DNA of 64,000 nucleotides. Origin: Thiosulfatihalobacter marinus. GTDB lineage: Bacteria > Pseudomonadota > Alphaproteobacteria > Rhodobacterales > Rhodobacteraceae. The notes under the pieces were generated by a model, which did no database searches, was not told the origin of the DNA, and was given only the letters and a program-made list of their open reading frames with translations. Position numbers and translations under genes: made by a program. Location: the NCBI RefSeq assembly GCF_016019955.1, contig NZ_JAECRZ010000011.1, positions 60,995-124,994 on the forward strand, read 5' to 3'. Positions 17,700 to 26,490 of the stretch are shown piece by piece; the stretch's first letter is position 1, and each line of letters opens with the position of its first letter.

Positions 17700-19550
17700 A
17701 TGCCCGATCTTCGTTCCAAGACATCCACCTTTGGCCGCCGCATGGCCGCCGCCCGCGCGTTGTGGCGTGCGACCGGTATGAAAACCGGTGATTTCGGCAA
17801 GCCGATCGTGGCGGTGGTGAACTCGTTCACCGAGTTCGTGCCGGGGCATGTCCATCTCAAGGACATGGGGCAGTTGGTGGCGCGCGAGATCGAGAATGCC
17901 GGCGGTGTGGCCAAGGAGATGAACACCATTGCCGTGGATGACGGCATTGCCATGGGCCATGACGGGATGCTTTATTCGCTGCCTTCCCGCGAGGTGATCG
18001 CGGATAGTGTGGAGTATATGGCCAATGCCCATTGCGCCGATGCGCTGGTGTGCATTTCCAACTGTGACAAGATCACGCCAGGCATGTTGATGGCCGCCAT
18101 GCGGCTGAACATCCCTGCCGTGTTTGTCTCGGGCGGGCCGATGGAGGCGGGCAAGGTCATTCTGAAGGATGGCGAGCACAAGGCCGATCTGGTGACGGCC
18201 ATCGTGGGCGCCACGGATGAAGACCGCAGCCAGGAAGAGGTGGACAAGCTGGAGCGGTCGGCCTGTCCGACCTGCGGGTCGTGTTCGGGCATGTTCACGG
18301 CAAACTCGATGAACTGTCTGGCCGAGGCGCTGGGGCTGGCATTGCCGGGGAACGGTTCGTTGCTGGCGACCCATTCCAAGCGCGAGGCGCTGTTCAAGGA
18401 AGCCGGGCGCAAGGTGGTGGAACTGTGTGACCGCTGGTACAAACAGGACGACGAAACCGCGCTGCCGCGCGGCATCGCGACCTTCAAGGCGTTCGAGAAT
18501 GCCATGGCGCTGGACATTGCCATGGGTGGGTCGACCAACACGGTGCTGCATCTGCTGGCGATTGCGCATGAGGGCAAGGTGGATTTCACCATGGCCGACA
18601 TGGACCGGCTGAGCCGCCAGATCCCGCATCTGTGCAAGGTGGCGCCGTCGACGCCCGAATATCATATGGAAGACGTGCACCGCGCCGGGGGGATCGCGCG
18701 AATTCTGGGCGAGCTGGACCGCGAAGGCAAAATCCACCGCGATTGCGCAACGGTGCATGAACGCACGGTGGGTGATTTCATCGACAAGTGGGACGTACGC
18801 CGCGAGACCGCGGGCAACGAGGCGCACGATATGTTCATCGCGGCGCCGGGCGGTGTGCGCACCACCCAGGCCTTTAGCCAGTCGCGCATGTATACCGAAC
18901 TGGATCTGGATGTCGAAGACGGCTGTGTGCGCGATTTCGAACATGCCTATTCCGAAGAGGGCGGATTGTGTGTGCTGTTTGGCAACCTGGCGCAGCAGGG
19001 TTGTATCCTGAAGACCGCCGGTGTCATCAAGGATATGTACGAGTTTACCGGCAAGGCCGTTGTGTTTGAAAGCCAGGATGACGCGGTGGAGGGTATTCTG
19101 GGTGGCAAGGTGCAGCCCGGATCGTTTGTGGTGATCCGCTATGAGGGGCCAAGGGGCGGGCCGGGGATGCAGGAGATGCTGTACCCCACTGCCTATCTGA
19201 AATCCATGAAGCTGGACAAATCCTGTGCGCTGATCACCGATGGGCGTTTTTCGGGCGGGACGGCGGGGCTGTCGATCGGGCATGTGTCGCCGGAGGCGGC
19301 GGAGAAAGGGATCATCGGTCTGGTTCAGGATGGTGACACGATCCGCGTGTCGGTGCCCGAACGCCTGATCCATCTGGATGTGTCGGACGAGGAACTGGAG
19401 CGCCGCCGTGTCGCGCATCCGCAGGCGGATCGCAGGACATGGAAGGCCGAGGGGCGTCCGCGCGCGGTATCGACCGCGTTGAAAGCCTATGCGGCGCATG
19501 TGGCCAATGCCTCTTTGGGGGCGGTGCGGATCGTTGACGAAGACGAGTGA
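17700..19550 (+). CDS. ilvD: Dihydroxy-acid dehydratase
   Basis: 616 residues, full length for the family. It dehydrates 2,3-dihydroxy-isovalerate and -methylvalerate in valine/isoleucine (and pantothenate precursor) synthesis. Family signatures [20 protein letters not shown] and [22 protein letters not shown] carry the three Fe-S cysteines; the C-terminal [21 protein letters not shown] is also canonical. GGAGGAG lies just upstream of the ATG at 17700. Monocistronic, ending in a strong terminator. PanB/PanC, which use the same pathway's ketoisovalerate, are about 22 kb away. Confidence 0.98.
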   Translation: MPDLRSKTSTFGRRMAAARALWRATGMKTGDFGKPIVAVVNSFTEFVPGHVHLKDMGQLVAREIENAGGVAKEMNTIAVDDGIAMGHDGMLYSLPSREVIADSVEYMANAHCADALVCISNCDKITPGMLMAAMRLNIPAVFVSGGPMEAGKVILKDGEHKADLVTAIVGATDEDRSQEEVDKLERSACPTCGSCSGMFTANSMNCLAEALGLALPGNGSLLATHSKREALFKEAGRKVVELCDRWYKQDDETALPRGIATFKAFENAMALDIAMGGSTNTVLHLLAIAHEGKVDFTMADMDRLSRQIPHLCKVAPSTPEYHMEDVHRAGGIARILGELDREGKIHRDCATVHERTVGDFIDKWDVRRETAGNEAHDMFIAAPGGVRTTQAFSQSRMYTELDLDVEDGCVRDFEHAYSEEGGLCVLFGNLAQQGCILKTAGVIKDMYEFTGKAVVFESQDDAVEGILGGKVQPGSFVVIRYEGPRGGPGMQEMLYPTAYLKSMKLDKSCALITDGRFSGGTAGLSIGHVSPEAAEKGIIGLVQDGDTIRVSVPERLIHLDVSDEELERRRVAHPQADRRTWKAEGRPRAVSTALKAYAAHVANASLGAVRIVDEDE

Positions 19551-19572
19551 CTTTGCCGGATCGGGGAAGTAG

Positions 19573-19599
19573 CGGGGCCGCGTTCGCGGCCCCGTTTCT
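19573..19599 (+). terminator. Rho-independent terminator of ilvD
   Basis: Arms CGGGGCCGCG (19573-19582) and CGCGGCCCCG (19585-19594), followed by TTTCT, 23 nt after the ilvD stop. Confidence 0.85.
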
Positions 19600-19620
19600 C
19601 ATTGCAGGGGCCAGCCCCTC

Positions 19621-19676
19621 TTGAGCCTGACGGCTCAATTCACCCCGGGATATTTTCAGCCAAAAGAAGACAGGGC
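19621..19676 (+). repeat. Dispersed repeat copy D, overlapping the thiolase stop codon
   Basis: Hairpin TTGAGCC-tgac-GGCTCAA (19621-19638), then CACCCCGGGATATTTTCAGC and CAAAAGAAGACAGGGC. On the minus strand the repeat encodes the last six residues (ALSSFG) and the stop of the thiolase gene. Confidence 0.7.
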
Positions 19677-20858
19677 GATCGGCGCGAAGGCGGCGGTGAG
19701 ACCCTGACCGCCGCCGATCCCGATCATCGCCATGGCCAGGGCGTTGCCGGGGGCTGGCTGGCGGATCAGTTGCGAGAACAGGCGGGTGACGAGGATCGCG
19801 CCGGACGCACCGAACGGGTGGCCCAGTGCGATGGCGCCGCCTTGTGGGTTGGGCAGCGTGTCGGGCAGGCCAAGTTGATCGAGACAGGCCAGAACCTGAG
19901 CGGCGAAGGCCTCGTTGAATTCCAGGTGGGTGAGGCTGTCAAGCGACAGATCCGGGCGGTTGCCCAGCAGTTTGCGGGTCGCGGCAACTGGTCCGATGCC
20001 CAGCAGGTTGGGATCGACACCGGCTGTGGCGGCATCGATAAAGGCCAGAGCGCGGGTGTGGCCCAGAGCGCGCGCGCGTGACGCGGAGGTGACGACCAGC
20101 GCCGCGGCGCCGTCGTTCAGCGGGCAGGCATTGCCAACCGTCACGGTGCCGCCGGGGCGGAAGGCCGGGCGCAGGCGTGCGAGGCGGGCGGCGGTCATGT
20201 CCGCGCGGATGCATTCGTCGATTGTCTGTGCGTTGATGGGAACGATTTCGCCGGCAAAGGCCGCTGCCGCCTGAGCGGCGGCGGCGCGGGATTGGGATTG
20301 CAGGGCGAAGCTGTCCTGGCGTGCGCGCGATATGGCGTAGTGCGCGGCGACGTTTTCGGCGGCCAGGCCCATGTCGGGATCGCCGATGGCGTTCGGAGCA
20401 AAGCGGGCGCGGGCATAGCTGTGGTCTGGCAGGTGTTTCGTGGCGGGCAGGCGCCGCAGGGGCGCGCGGCTTTGGCTTTCGACGCCGCCGGCTAAGTAGG
20501 TCTGCCCCGCCCCGGCGGCGATCATGTGGCAGGCCTGAATGACCGCCTGAAGGCCGGAGCCGCACTGGCGGTCTACGGTCAGGCCGGGGACAGTGTCCGG
20601 CCAGCCCGCCTGCAAAAGCGACAGCCGGGCGACATTGCCGCCCGGCCCGGCGGCATTGCCCAGGATCACGTCGTCGATCCGATCGGGCGCGATCCCGGCG
20701 TCCCGGAGAACGGCGCTCAGAACTGGGGCGGCGATGTCTTCGATATCAAGACCGGCAAACATGCCGCCGGCGCGTCCGATGGCGCTGCGGCGGGCGGCGA
20801 TGATGACGGGTTGGCGTTCAGGCGGCAAGTGAAACAAGGCGGTCGTCCCCCAGATCAA
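19656..20858 (-). CDS. Thiolase-family acyl-CoA acyltransferase lacking the second catalytic cysteine
   Basis: 400 residues from ATG 20858; a TTG at 20828 would remove most of the 41-nt overlap with the ligase gene and give 390. The nucleophile Cys99 (DRQCGSGLQA), NEAFA (315-319) and His347 (GHPFGASG) are present. The C-terminal CxG motif of biosynthetic/degradative thiolases reads GIG (Gly380), so the acid/base Cys is missing. It is the last gene of the bioM-bioN-bioY-ligase-thiolase operon. A role in making or breaking a pimelate-like acyl-CoA is suggested by position only. The 3' end lies in a dispersed repeat. Confidence 0.85.
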   Translation of the reverse strand: MIWGTTALFHLPPERQPVIIAARRSAIGRAGGMFAGLDIEDIAAPVLSAVLRDAGIAPDRIDDVILGNAAGPGGNVARLSLLQAGWPDTVPGLTVDRQCGSGLQAVIQACHMIAAGAGQTYLAGGVESQSRAPLRRLPATKHLPDHSYARARFAPNAIGDPDMGLAAENVAAHYAISRARQDSFALQSQSRAAAAQAAAAFAGEIVPINAQTIDECIRADMTAARLARLRPAFRPGGTVTVGNACPLNDGAAALVVTSASRARALGHTRALAFIDAATAGVDPNLLGIGPVAATRKLLGNRPDLSLDSLTHLEFNEAFAAQVLACLDQLGLPDTLPNPQGGAIALGHPFGASGAILVTRLFSQLIRQPAPGNALAMAMIGIGGGQGLTAAFAPIALSSFG

Positions 20859-22323
20859 GCCAGCTCTGAAGCGCGGCGCGGTCGGGTTTGCCCGAGCTGG
20901 TCAGGGGCCAGTGAGCGACGCGGTAGAACCGGCGGGGCAGTTTGTAGCGCGGCAGGTGCAGAGCCAGCCGGGCGCGGATTTCATCAAGTGGCGTGGTGCC
21001 CTGGACAAGCGCGACAACCTCCTGCCCGCGGGTGGGATGGGCATGGCCCAGCACCACGGCACCCGACAGGCCCGGCACCTGCGCCAGCGCGGTTTCGATT
21101 TCCTGCGGATAGACATTGTGGCCCGAGGTGATGACCATGCCGCCCTCGCGCCCCAGAAGCGAGAGGCTTCCATCGGTGTTCAGGCGCCCCACGTCGCCCA
21201 CCGTGGCCCATGGACCTTCGCGGCGGAATCCGCTGTTGTGACCGCCCCAGAGATAGCCGTCGATCGCCAGATCCCCGCGCACGAAGATCGTGCCGGGGTG
21301 GCCCTGGGGGACTTCGCGGCCATTCTGCCGGATCGACAGGGAAACATGCGGAAACGGGTGGCCAACGCTATGGGCGGGGGCCGAGGAGCTGTGCGGGCCA
21401 TGGGTGTTGACCGACACGAACCCCAGTTCGGAGGCACCGTAATATTCGTGAACACGGGCACGGGGAAAGTAATGGCGGGCCTTGTCCAGCAGGGCGGTAT
21501 CCAGCTTGGCCCCGGCGGTGGTGATTTCCGCGATGTGATCCAGCGGATCGCCATGGGCCAGCGCGCCCAGCAGGGTGGGCACCGCCACGATGCGGCGTGT
21601 TTCGCGCAAGGCGCGCTGTGCACTGGCGAGATCGAAGCGGGTGACGGCATGGAACGCGGCGCCAAGGTCAAGCGTTTCGGCCATGGCATAAAGCGAGATA
21701 CCGTGGGCCAGAGGGCCGGGGGCGAAGGTGTGGCTGTGTTCGGTCAGGGCAAAGGCCGCGCGCGAGGCATCGAGCGAAGCGCGCCATGACTGGCGCGCGC
21801 GGGCAAAGGCCTTGGGCCGGGAGGTGGTGCCGGAGGTGAAGCCAACAAGGAACGTATCGGCGGGCTGGGTCCACGGGATGGGCGTGGGGGCCGCTAAAAA
21901 CGCGTCGAACGCGCCGGTATCCACGGGAATGGCGGGAATATTCAGGCGGGTGGCCGCGTCAATCAGAGCGGACTGTGAAGACAGGCAGAACAGGATATCT
22001 GCCGACAGGCGCGCAAGCATTGCTTGTTGCAGGGCGTCGGGCCAGTGCGGATCAAGCAGCGCGACGGAATGTGGGGTGGCAAGGGCTGTTGTGAGCAGGG
22101 GTGCCGCGGCCGGGTGATTGCCGACGCAAACGGCAAAAAGCCGCGCGTCAGCGGGCAGCGAGACCTGTGGGCGGTCACGTGTCGGCAGGGCCGCAAGCGC
22201 GCCGTGCAGCCGGGTGATGCGATCCCGAAGGGCGCCGTAGGTCAGGCGCGTGCCGGAAATGTCGAACGCCAGCGCATCGGGGCGCTGGCGGGCATGCATG
22301 TCTATCGCGTTGCGTAGGGGCAA
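20818..22323 (-). CDS. AMP-forming acyl-CoA synthetase (ligase) of the biotin cluster
   Basis: 501 residues of the ANL superfamily. Motif A3 FTSGTTSRPK (162-171), A5 YYGASELGF, A7 TVGDVGRL and the C-terminal A10 lysine in LTSSGKPDR are all present, so adenylation and CoA transfer should work. The N-terminal half is shorter and more divergent than in FadD. It begins 9 nt after bioY and overlaps the thiolase gene. Together these suggest activation of a free carboxylic acid (pimelate or similar) to its CoA ester, linked to biotin supply; the substrate is an inference. Confidence 0.85.
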   Translation of the reverse strand: MPLRNAIDMHARQRPDALAFDISGTRLTYGALRDRITRLHGALAALPTRDRPQVSLPADARLFAVCVGNHPAAAPLLTTALATPHSVALLDPHWPDALQQAMLARLSADILFCLSSQSALIDAATRLNIPAIPVDTGAFDAFLAAPTPIPWTQPADTFLVGFTSGTTSRPKAFARARQSWRASLDASRAAFALTEHSHTFAPGPLAHGISLYAMAETLDLGAAFHAVTRFDLASAQRALRETRRIVAVPTLLGALAHGDPLDHIAEITTAGAKLDTALLDKARHYFPRARVHEYYGASELGFVSVNTHGPHSSSAPAHSVGHPFPHVSLSIRQNGREVPQGHPGTIFVRGDLAIDGYLWGGHNSGFRREGPWATVGDVGRLNTDGSLSLLGREGGMVITSGHNVYPQEIETALAQVPGLSGAVVLGHAHPTRGQEVVALVQGTTPLDEIRARLALHLPRYKLPRRFYRVAHWPLTSSGKPDRAALQSWLDLGDDRLVSLAA

Positions 22324-22332
22324 GCGGTGTCC

Positions 22333-22869
22333 TCAGAGATTGGGAAAGGCCCGGCGCAGGCCCCGGGCAATCATAGTTGCCAATACCACTTTGACAAGAT
22401 CACCCGGAATATAGGCAACCATGATGGCCATGGCCTTGGTCAGGCCCAGCTTGCCGACAAGGGCCATCCAGGGGATGCCGATCGCATACATCACGACAAT
22501 CCCACCCAAAGCGATGTACAGCGCCATGGTGACAAAGCTGGCGCCACGGTCGCGGCCCAACAGCCAGCCGATGAACGCGGCGCTGAGCGGCCAGGCCAGA
22601 AGGAAACCGCCCGAAGCGCCGAAGAACACGCCGATGCCGCCGCGCCCCCCGGCCAGAAGCGGCAGACCGACAGCCGCAAGCGCGATGAACAGCAAAAGCG
22701 CAAACCCGCCCCGCCGCGCCCCGGCAACGGCACCGGCCAGCATCACGCCCAGAGATTGCGCGGTGATCGGCGGCAGGCCCAGCCCGGCAAAGGCAATCGG
22801 GGGCATCAGCCCCAGGGCGGCGGTAAGGGCGGCAAAGAGCGCGATGTAGACGATGCTTTTGGTGTCCAT
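22333..22869 (-). CDS. bioY: Biotin ECF transporter substrate-binding component BioY
   Basis: 178 residues, six hydrophobic segments. BioY hallmarks are the N-terminal IALFAALTAALGLMPP, the ITAQSLGVMLAGAVAG helix, GGRGGIGVFFGASGGFLLAWP and the C-terminal YIPGDLVKVVLATMIA. It binds biotin in the inner membrane. ATG 22869 follows GGGGAA; an upstream in-frame ATG at 22914 gives an untypical hydrophilic extension. Third gene of bioMNY. Confidence 0.95.
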   Translation of the reverse strand: MDTKSIVYIALFAALTAALGLMPPIAFAGLGLPPITAQSLGVMLAGAVAGARRGGFALLLFIALAAVGLPLLAGGRGGIGVFFGASGGFLLAWPLSAAFIGWLLGRDRGASFVTMALYIALGGIVVMYAIGIPWMALVGKLGLTKAMAIMVAYIPGDLVKVVLATMIARGLRRAFPNL

Positions 22870-22956
22870 GATGTTCCCCGGTTGGAAGTCAGTTGGCGGG
22901 TCTCGTAGAAACATGAGCGCAACCGGGCAAGTGAAATCGCTGAAAAACGGTGAGAT

Positions 22957-23553
22957 TCAGGGACGATATCCCCGGGATTCGATAGCATCCGAAATATCGT
23001 CCGCCATCTTGAGCGTGCGGATGGCCACCGGCATGGCCACGGCGATGACGGATCGTTCCAGGCCACGGGCCTTTTGCGCTTCGCGCACGTCGGCGGTGAT
23101 CTGGGCCAGCACCGGGATGAAACGCAGCGCCAGCGAGATCGCAAGGCCAATCTTTGCCGGGTTGGCGCCAATGGGTTTGAGGATGCGCAGGGCGCGGGTC
23201 AGCGTGTCTATCATGTCGCTGGAACGGGTGGTGAGGGTGACAAGGCTGGCCAGAAGGATCAGCGCGGCAAGGCGCAGGACGACATAGGCGGCCAGTTCCA
23301 ACCCCGAGAACACCCATTGCAGAACAAAGAATATCGCGAAGATCCACACCAGCGGGCGCAGTTGGGCAAGGGCCTGTTTCAGGCTCAGCTGCGCCAGCAG
23401 ATAGAGCGCCAGAACAGCCATGGCCGCCGCCGCCGTGAGAAGGAGGTTTTCGTTCAAAAACATGACAGTGGCACCAATCATCAGGGCCAGAAGCTTGGGC
23501 GCGGGGGGCAGGCGGTGCAGGACGGAGGTGCCGGGGGAATAAAGATCCAGCAT
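22957..23553 (-). CDS. bioN: Biotin ECF transporter transmembrane component BioN (EcfT)
   Basis: 198 residues, CbiQ/EcfT family. Four to five hydrophobic helices in 20-110, then the cytoplasmic coupling helices with the Ala-Arg-Gly motif (AQKARGLE) and ESRGYR at the C-terminus, which contact the ATPase. Its ATG overlaps the bioM stop by 1 nt (TGATG). It couples BioM ATP hydrolysis to biotin uptake by BioY. Confidence 0.94.
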   Translation of the reverse strand: MLDLYSPGTSVLHRLPPAPKLLALMIGATVMFLNENLLLTAAAAMAVLALYLLAQLSLKQALAQLRPLVWIFAIFFVLQWVFSGLELAAYVVLRLAALILLASLVTLTTRSSDMIDTLTRALRILKPIGANPAKIGLAISLALRFIPVLAQITADVREAQKARGLERSVIAVAMPVAIRTLKMADDISDAIESRGYRP

Positions 23554-24227
23554 CAGGACATCAGCCTTTGATAGGCGGGGATCGCCTGTGCGGGTGTGTC
23601 ATCGATTGCGACGCGGCCGTCGTCGATGACGATGGCGCGGTCATAGCCCGCAATCACGTCAAGATCGTGGGTGACGTGAATGACGGTCTGTTCCAGCGCG
23701 TCCAGCGCACGGGCGATGCGGCGCCGGTTGCGCAGATCAAGCAGGGTGGTGGGTTCGTCCAGCACCACGATCGCCGGTTCCATCACCAGAACGCCCGAGA
23801 TCGCCAGAAGCTGCTTCTGCCCGCCCGACAGCAGGTGCGCGGGGTGTTCGCGCAGCTCCAGCATATCATAGCGCGTCAGGATTTCGTTGACCCGCTCGGC
23901 AATCTTGTCCTTTGAAAAACCAAGGTTTTTCATACCGAACGCCAGGTCTTCCTCGACCACGGGAAAGACGATCTGGTTGTCCGGGTTCTGAAAGACGAAG
24001 CCGACCTTGCGGCGTATGTCCTTGCCGTTGTCACGGGTGTTCAGCCCATCGACGATCACGTTGCCGGAAGTGGGCAGGACCAGACCGTTCAGCAGGCGCG
24101 CAAAGCTGGATTTGCCCGATCCGTTGGCGCCGATCACGGCAATGCGCCGCTCTGTCAGGGACAGGGAAATGTCGCGCAGCACCGGACGGTCGCCATAGGC
24201 AAGGCTGACATTCTGGATCTGGATCAT
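23553..24227 (-). CDS. bioM: Biotin ECF transporter ATP-binding component BioM
   Basis: 224 residues. Walker [10 protein letters not shown]-loop [12 protein letters not shown] (typical of ECF ATPases), signature [15 protein letters not shown], Walker [13 protein letters not shown], switch His in THDLD. ATG 24227 (MIQIQNV) is chosen because it gives the family length; an in-frame extension to 24296 is Arg-rich and untypical. First gene of the operon. No TTAT(C/A)TATAA-type BioR site was seen upstream, but an 11-bp phased repeat lies about 100 bp upstream. Confidence 0.94.
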   Translation of the reverse strand: MIQIQNVSLAYGDRPVLRDISLSLTERRIAVIGANGSGKSSFARLLNGLVLPTSGNVIVDGLNTRDNGKDIRRKVGFVFQNPDNQIVFPVVEEDLAFGMKNLGFSKDKIAERVNEILTRYDMLELREHPAHLLSGGQKQLLAISGVLVMEPAIVVLDEPTTLLDLRNRRRIARALDALEQTVIHVTHDLDVIAGYDRAIVIDDGRVAIDDTPAQAIPAYQRLMS

Positions 24228-24303
24228 GTGCCGGTCCCGTGGCTTGTTTGGCCGCTCATAGCGCAAATCACGCAAGGGGTGAAGGCGGCACGGCACGGGT
24301 GTC

Positions 24304-24328
24304 CCGACGCCCTGAAAAAGGGCGTCGG
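24304..24328 (-). terminator. Hairpin downstream of the TRAP transporter operon
   Basis: Arms CCGACGCCCT (24304-24313) and AGGGCGTCGG (24319-24328), loop GAAAA (TTTTC on the minus strand). It lacks a long U-tract, so termination may be partial. The right arm merges into the 11-bp repeats. Confidence 0.5.
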
Positions 24329-24354
24329 TATCACGTCGGTATCACGTCGGCATT
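24322..24354. repeat. Three phased 11-bp repeats upstream of bioM
   Basis: GCGTCGGTATC, ACGTCGGTATC and ACGTCGGCATT follow each other without gaps. A near-identical array is at 51926-51954. An 11-bp period puts each copy on the same DNA face. Confidence 0.7.
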
Positions 24355-24367
24355 GCGACAGTGCCGA

Positions 24368-25795
24368 TCAGGCCAGGCTGGGCAGCCAGAGCACGATGCC
24401 CGGGAAGGCCACCAGCAAGGCGATGGTCACGGCGTCGGCGATAAAAAACGGGGTGACGCCCTTGAACACGTCCTGCACCGTGAGATCATCGCGCACGCCG
24501 GCGACAACGAAACAGTTGAGGCCGATGGGCGGAGTGATCAGACAGAACTCGGCCATTTTCACCACGAGGATGCCGAACCAGATCGCGGCCATCGGCCCGC
24601 TCATGCCGAAAGTGCTTTCGGCGGCGGTCACGGCTTCACCGCCGTTGAGCGCCATGACGGCGGGGTAGACCACGGGCAGCGTCAGCAGAAGCATCCCGAT
24701 GGCATCCATGAACATGCCCAGCACGGCATAGGCGAGCAGGATGAAGATCAGGATCAGCCATGGCGACATGGTGAGCGAGGTGATCCAGTCGGAGAACGCG
24801 CCCGGCAGATCGGCAAAGCCCAGAAAGCGCACATAGATCAGCACACCCCAGATGATGGTAAAGATCATCACCGTCAACTTGGCGGTTTCCAGCAGGGCCG
24901 ATTTCAGCTCGGTCCAGCGCATCCCGCGATAGAGCGCCATGAGGAAGACGATGAACGCGCCCACGGCGCCGCCTTCGGTCGGGGTGCCCCAGGCGTCGCC
25001 AAAGGGGTTGTAGACAAAGAAGATGATGATCACCACGACGGCAACGATGGGCAGGGCGGGCGGCAGCGAAACAAGCCGTTCGCGCCACGTGAACCCGGTG
25101 ACGGGCGGGCCCACGGTTTTGAACACCATGGCGATGCCCACGATCATGCCGCCATAGATGATGGCGGAAAACGCGCCCGGAATGAACCCTGCCAGCAACA
25201 GCTTGCCCACGTCCTGTTCGACGATGATGGCATAGATCACGAGAATGGCCGAGGGCGGGATCAGCGAGGCGAGCGTGCCGCCCGCGGCAACCACCCCGGC
25301 GGCGAATTGCTTGTTGTAGCCAACCTTCAGCATTTCCGGGATCGCGATCCGCGCGAACACGGCGGCGGTGGCAACCGAGGCACCGGATACGGCGGCAAAG
25401 CCCGCGGTGGCAAACACGGTGGAGACCGCCAGCCCGCCGGGCACCCAGGCGATCCAGCGTTTGGCGGCCTCGAACAGGGCGGTGGTGAGTTTGGCGTAAT
25501 AGGCCAGATAGCCGATCAGGATGAATGTCGGGATCAGGCTGAGCGCCTGGGAAGAGACCTTGGAATGAGGCACCGATCCGGCAATGGCGATGGATTTGCC
25601 CAGCGCGCCGTCCCAGATTTCGCGGCGTTCGTTCCAGTAGAGGAACTTGTCTGGGGCGTAGCCGAACTTGGCCCAGAATATCCAGACCAGCCCGATGAAC
25701 CCGGCCAGCGCGGCGGCAAAGGCCACCCGCATCCCCAGCACGACCAGCACCAGCATACCGCCCGTGACCCAGAGCCCGATTGTGATGTTATCCAT
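24368..25795 (-). CDS. TRAP transporter large membrane subunit (DctM-like)
   Basis: 475 residues with about 12 hydrophobic segments, the DctM family pattern: PPSAILVIYAIIVEQDVGKLLLAGFIPG (key residues IPPS, GFIPG), PTEGGAVGAF and ITPPIGLNCFVVAG. It is the Na+-coupled translocating subunit for an organic acid. It overlaps the dctQ-like gene by 8 nt. Slightly long for the family because of an inserted segment between helices near 60-100. Substrate unknown. Confidence 0.93.
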   Translation of the reverse strand: MDNITIGLWVTGGMLVLVVLGMRVAFAAALAGFIGLVWIFWAKFGYAPDKFLYWNERREIWDGALGKSIAIAGSVPHSKVSSQALSLIPTFILIGYLAYYAKLTTALFEAAKRWIAWVPGGLAVSTVFATAGFAAVSGASVATAAVFARIAIPEMLKVGYNKQFAAGVVAAGGTLASLIPPSAILVIYAIIVEQDVGKLLLAGFIPGAFSAIIYGGMIVGIAMVFKTVGPPVTGFTWRERLVSLPPALPIVAVVVIIIFFVYNPFGDAWGTPTEGGAVGAFIVFLMALYRGMRWTELKSALLETAKLTVMIFTIIWGVLIYVRFLGFADLPGAFSDWITSLTMSPWLILIFILLAYAVLGMFMDAIGMLLLTLPVVYPAVMALNGGEAVTAAESTFGMSGPMAAIWFGILVVKMAEFCLITPPIGLNCFVVAGVRDDLTVQDVFKGVTPFFIADAVTIALLVAFPGIVLWLPSLA

Positions 25796-26423
25796 TGTCG
25801 CTGCCTCCCATCTGCTCGGCCTCGGCCAGAGCCTGTTGTTCGATGCTTTGCACCAGCGGCACGGCCACCGGTGACGGCAGGTTCAGCACAAGCGCACGCC
25901 CATAGCCGATAATCTGGATGACCAGGCGCAGGCAGAGCACGGAAAAGGCGACGGGGACAAGCAGCTTGGAAGGCCAGATCGGCAGGCCTATGTCGATCGA
26001 GCTGTCACGTGAGCAAAGCGGGCGCGCGCAATCAAAGGAGCGATCGAAATGGGCCCAGCTGCCCATCACAAGCGCGATCATCAGCAGCAGGACGAGAACC
26101 ACCGACAACAGTTCCGCGCCCCAGAGCGCACGGCCCTTGAGCCGGCCGATGATCATGTCCATGCGGATATGGCTGCCGTCGCGCTGGACATAGGCGATGC
26201 CCATAAAGGCGATCAGCGGCATCAGCGACTCGATCCAGTCGACATAGCCGGAAAGCGGAGAGGCAAAGAATTTGCGCCCGCCGACCGAGTAGGCGGCCAG
26301 AAACATCAGGCTGAACACGGCAAGGCCGCTGAACAAGGCAAAAACCCGTTCCAGTTTGAGCAGATGTCGGTCCAGACGGCTGAGCAGGCTGGAATCTTCG
26401 AGTACGGCAGAGGCCCCGGCCAT
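25788..26423 (-). CDS. TRAP transporter small membrane subunit (DctQ-like)
   Basis: 211 residues, four hydrophobic segments (around 31-52, 66-84, 99-120 and 165-185) in the DctQ arrangement, with DWIESLMPLIAFMGIAYVQRDGSHIRMDMII as the conserved region (key residues V-R-D-G-HIR-D). A cytoplasmic N-terminus of ~30 residues and an inserted Cys-containing loop (DCARPLCSRD) near 141-150 make it longer than average. Paired with the DctM-like subunit. Confidence 0.88.
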   Translation of the reverse strand: MAGASAVLEDSSLLSRLDRHLLKLERVFALFSGLAVFSLMFLAAYSVGGRKFFASPLSGYVDWIESLMPLIAFMGIAYVQRDGSHIRMDMIIGRLKGRALWGAELLSVVLVLLLMIALVMGSWAHFDRSFDCARPLCSRDSSIDIGLPIWPSKLLVPVAFSVLCLRLVIQIIGYGRALVLNLPSPVAVPLVQSIEQQALAEAEQMGGSDNG

Positions 26424-26448
26424 GTCGGTCTCCCTTGTTCATGCAAAA

Positions 26449-26472
26449 CGGCCCCGGGTCATGCCGGGGCCG
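26449..26472. promoter_or_regulatory. Intercistronic hairpin dctP-dctQ
   Basis: Arms CGGCCCCGG (26449-26457) and CCGGGGCCG (26464-26472), loop GTCATG, placed between the binding-protein stop and the small subunit start. Likely balances binding-protein and membrane-subunit levels (inference). Confidence 0.65.
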
Positions 26473-26490
26473 CTGCGTGTTTCCGTCAGG

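Noticed and set aside
24228..24367. BioR operator upstream of bioM
   Set aside because: No TTATCTATAA-like dyad could be found on either strand.
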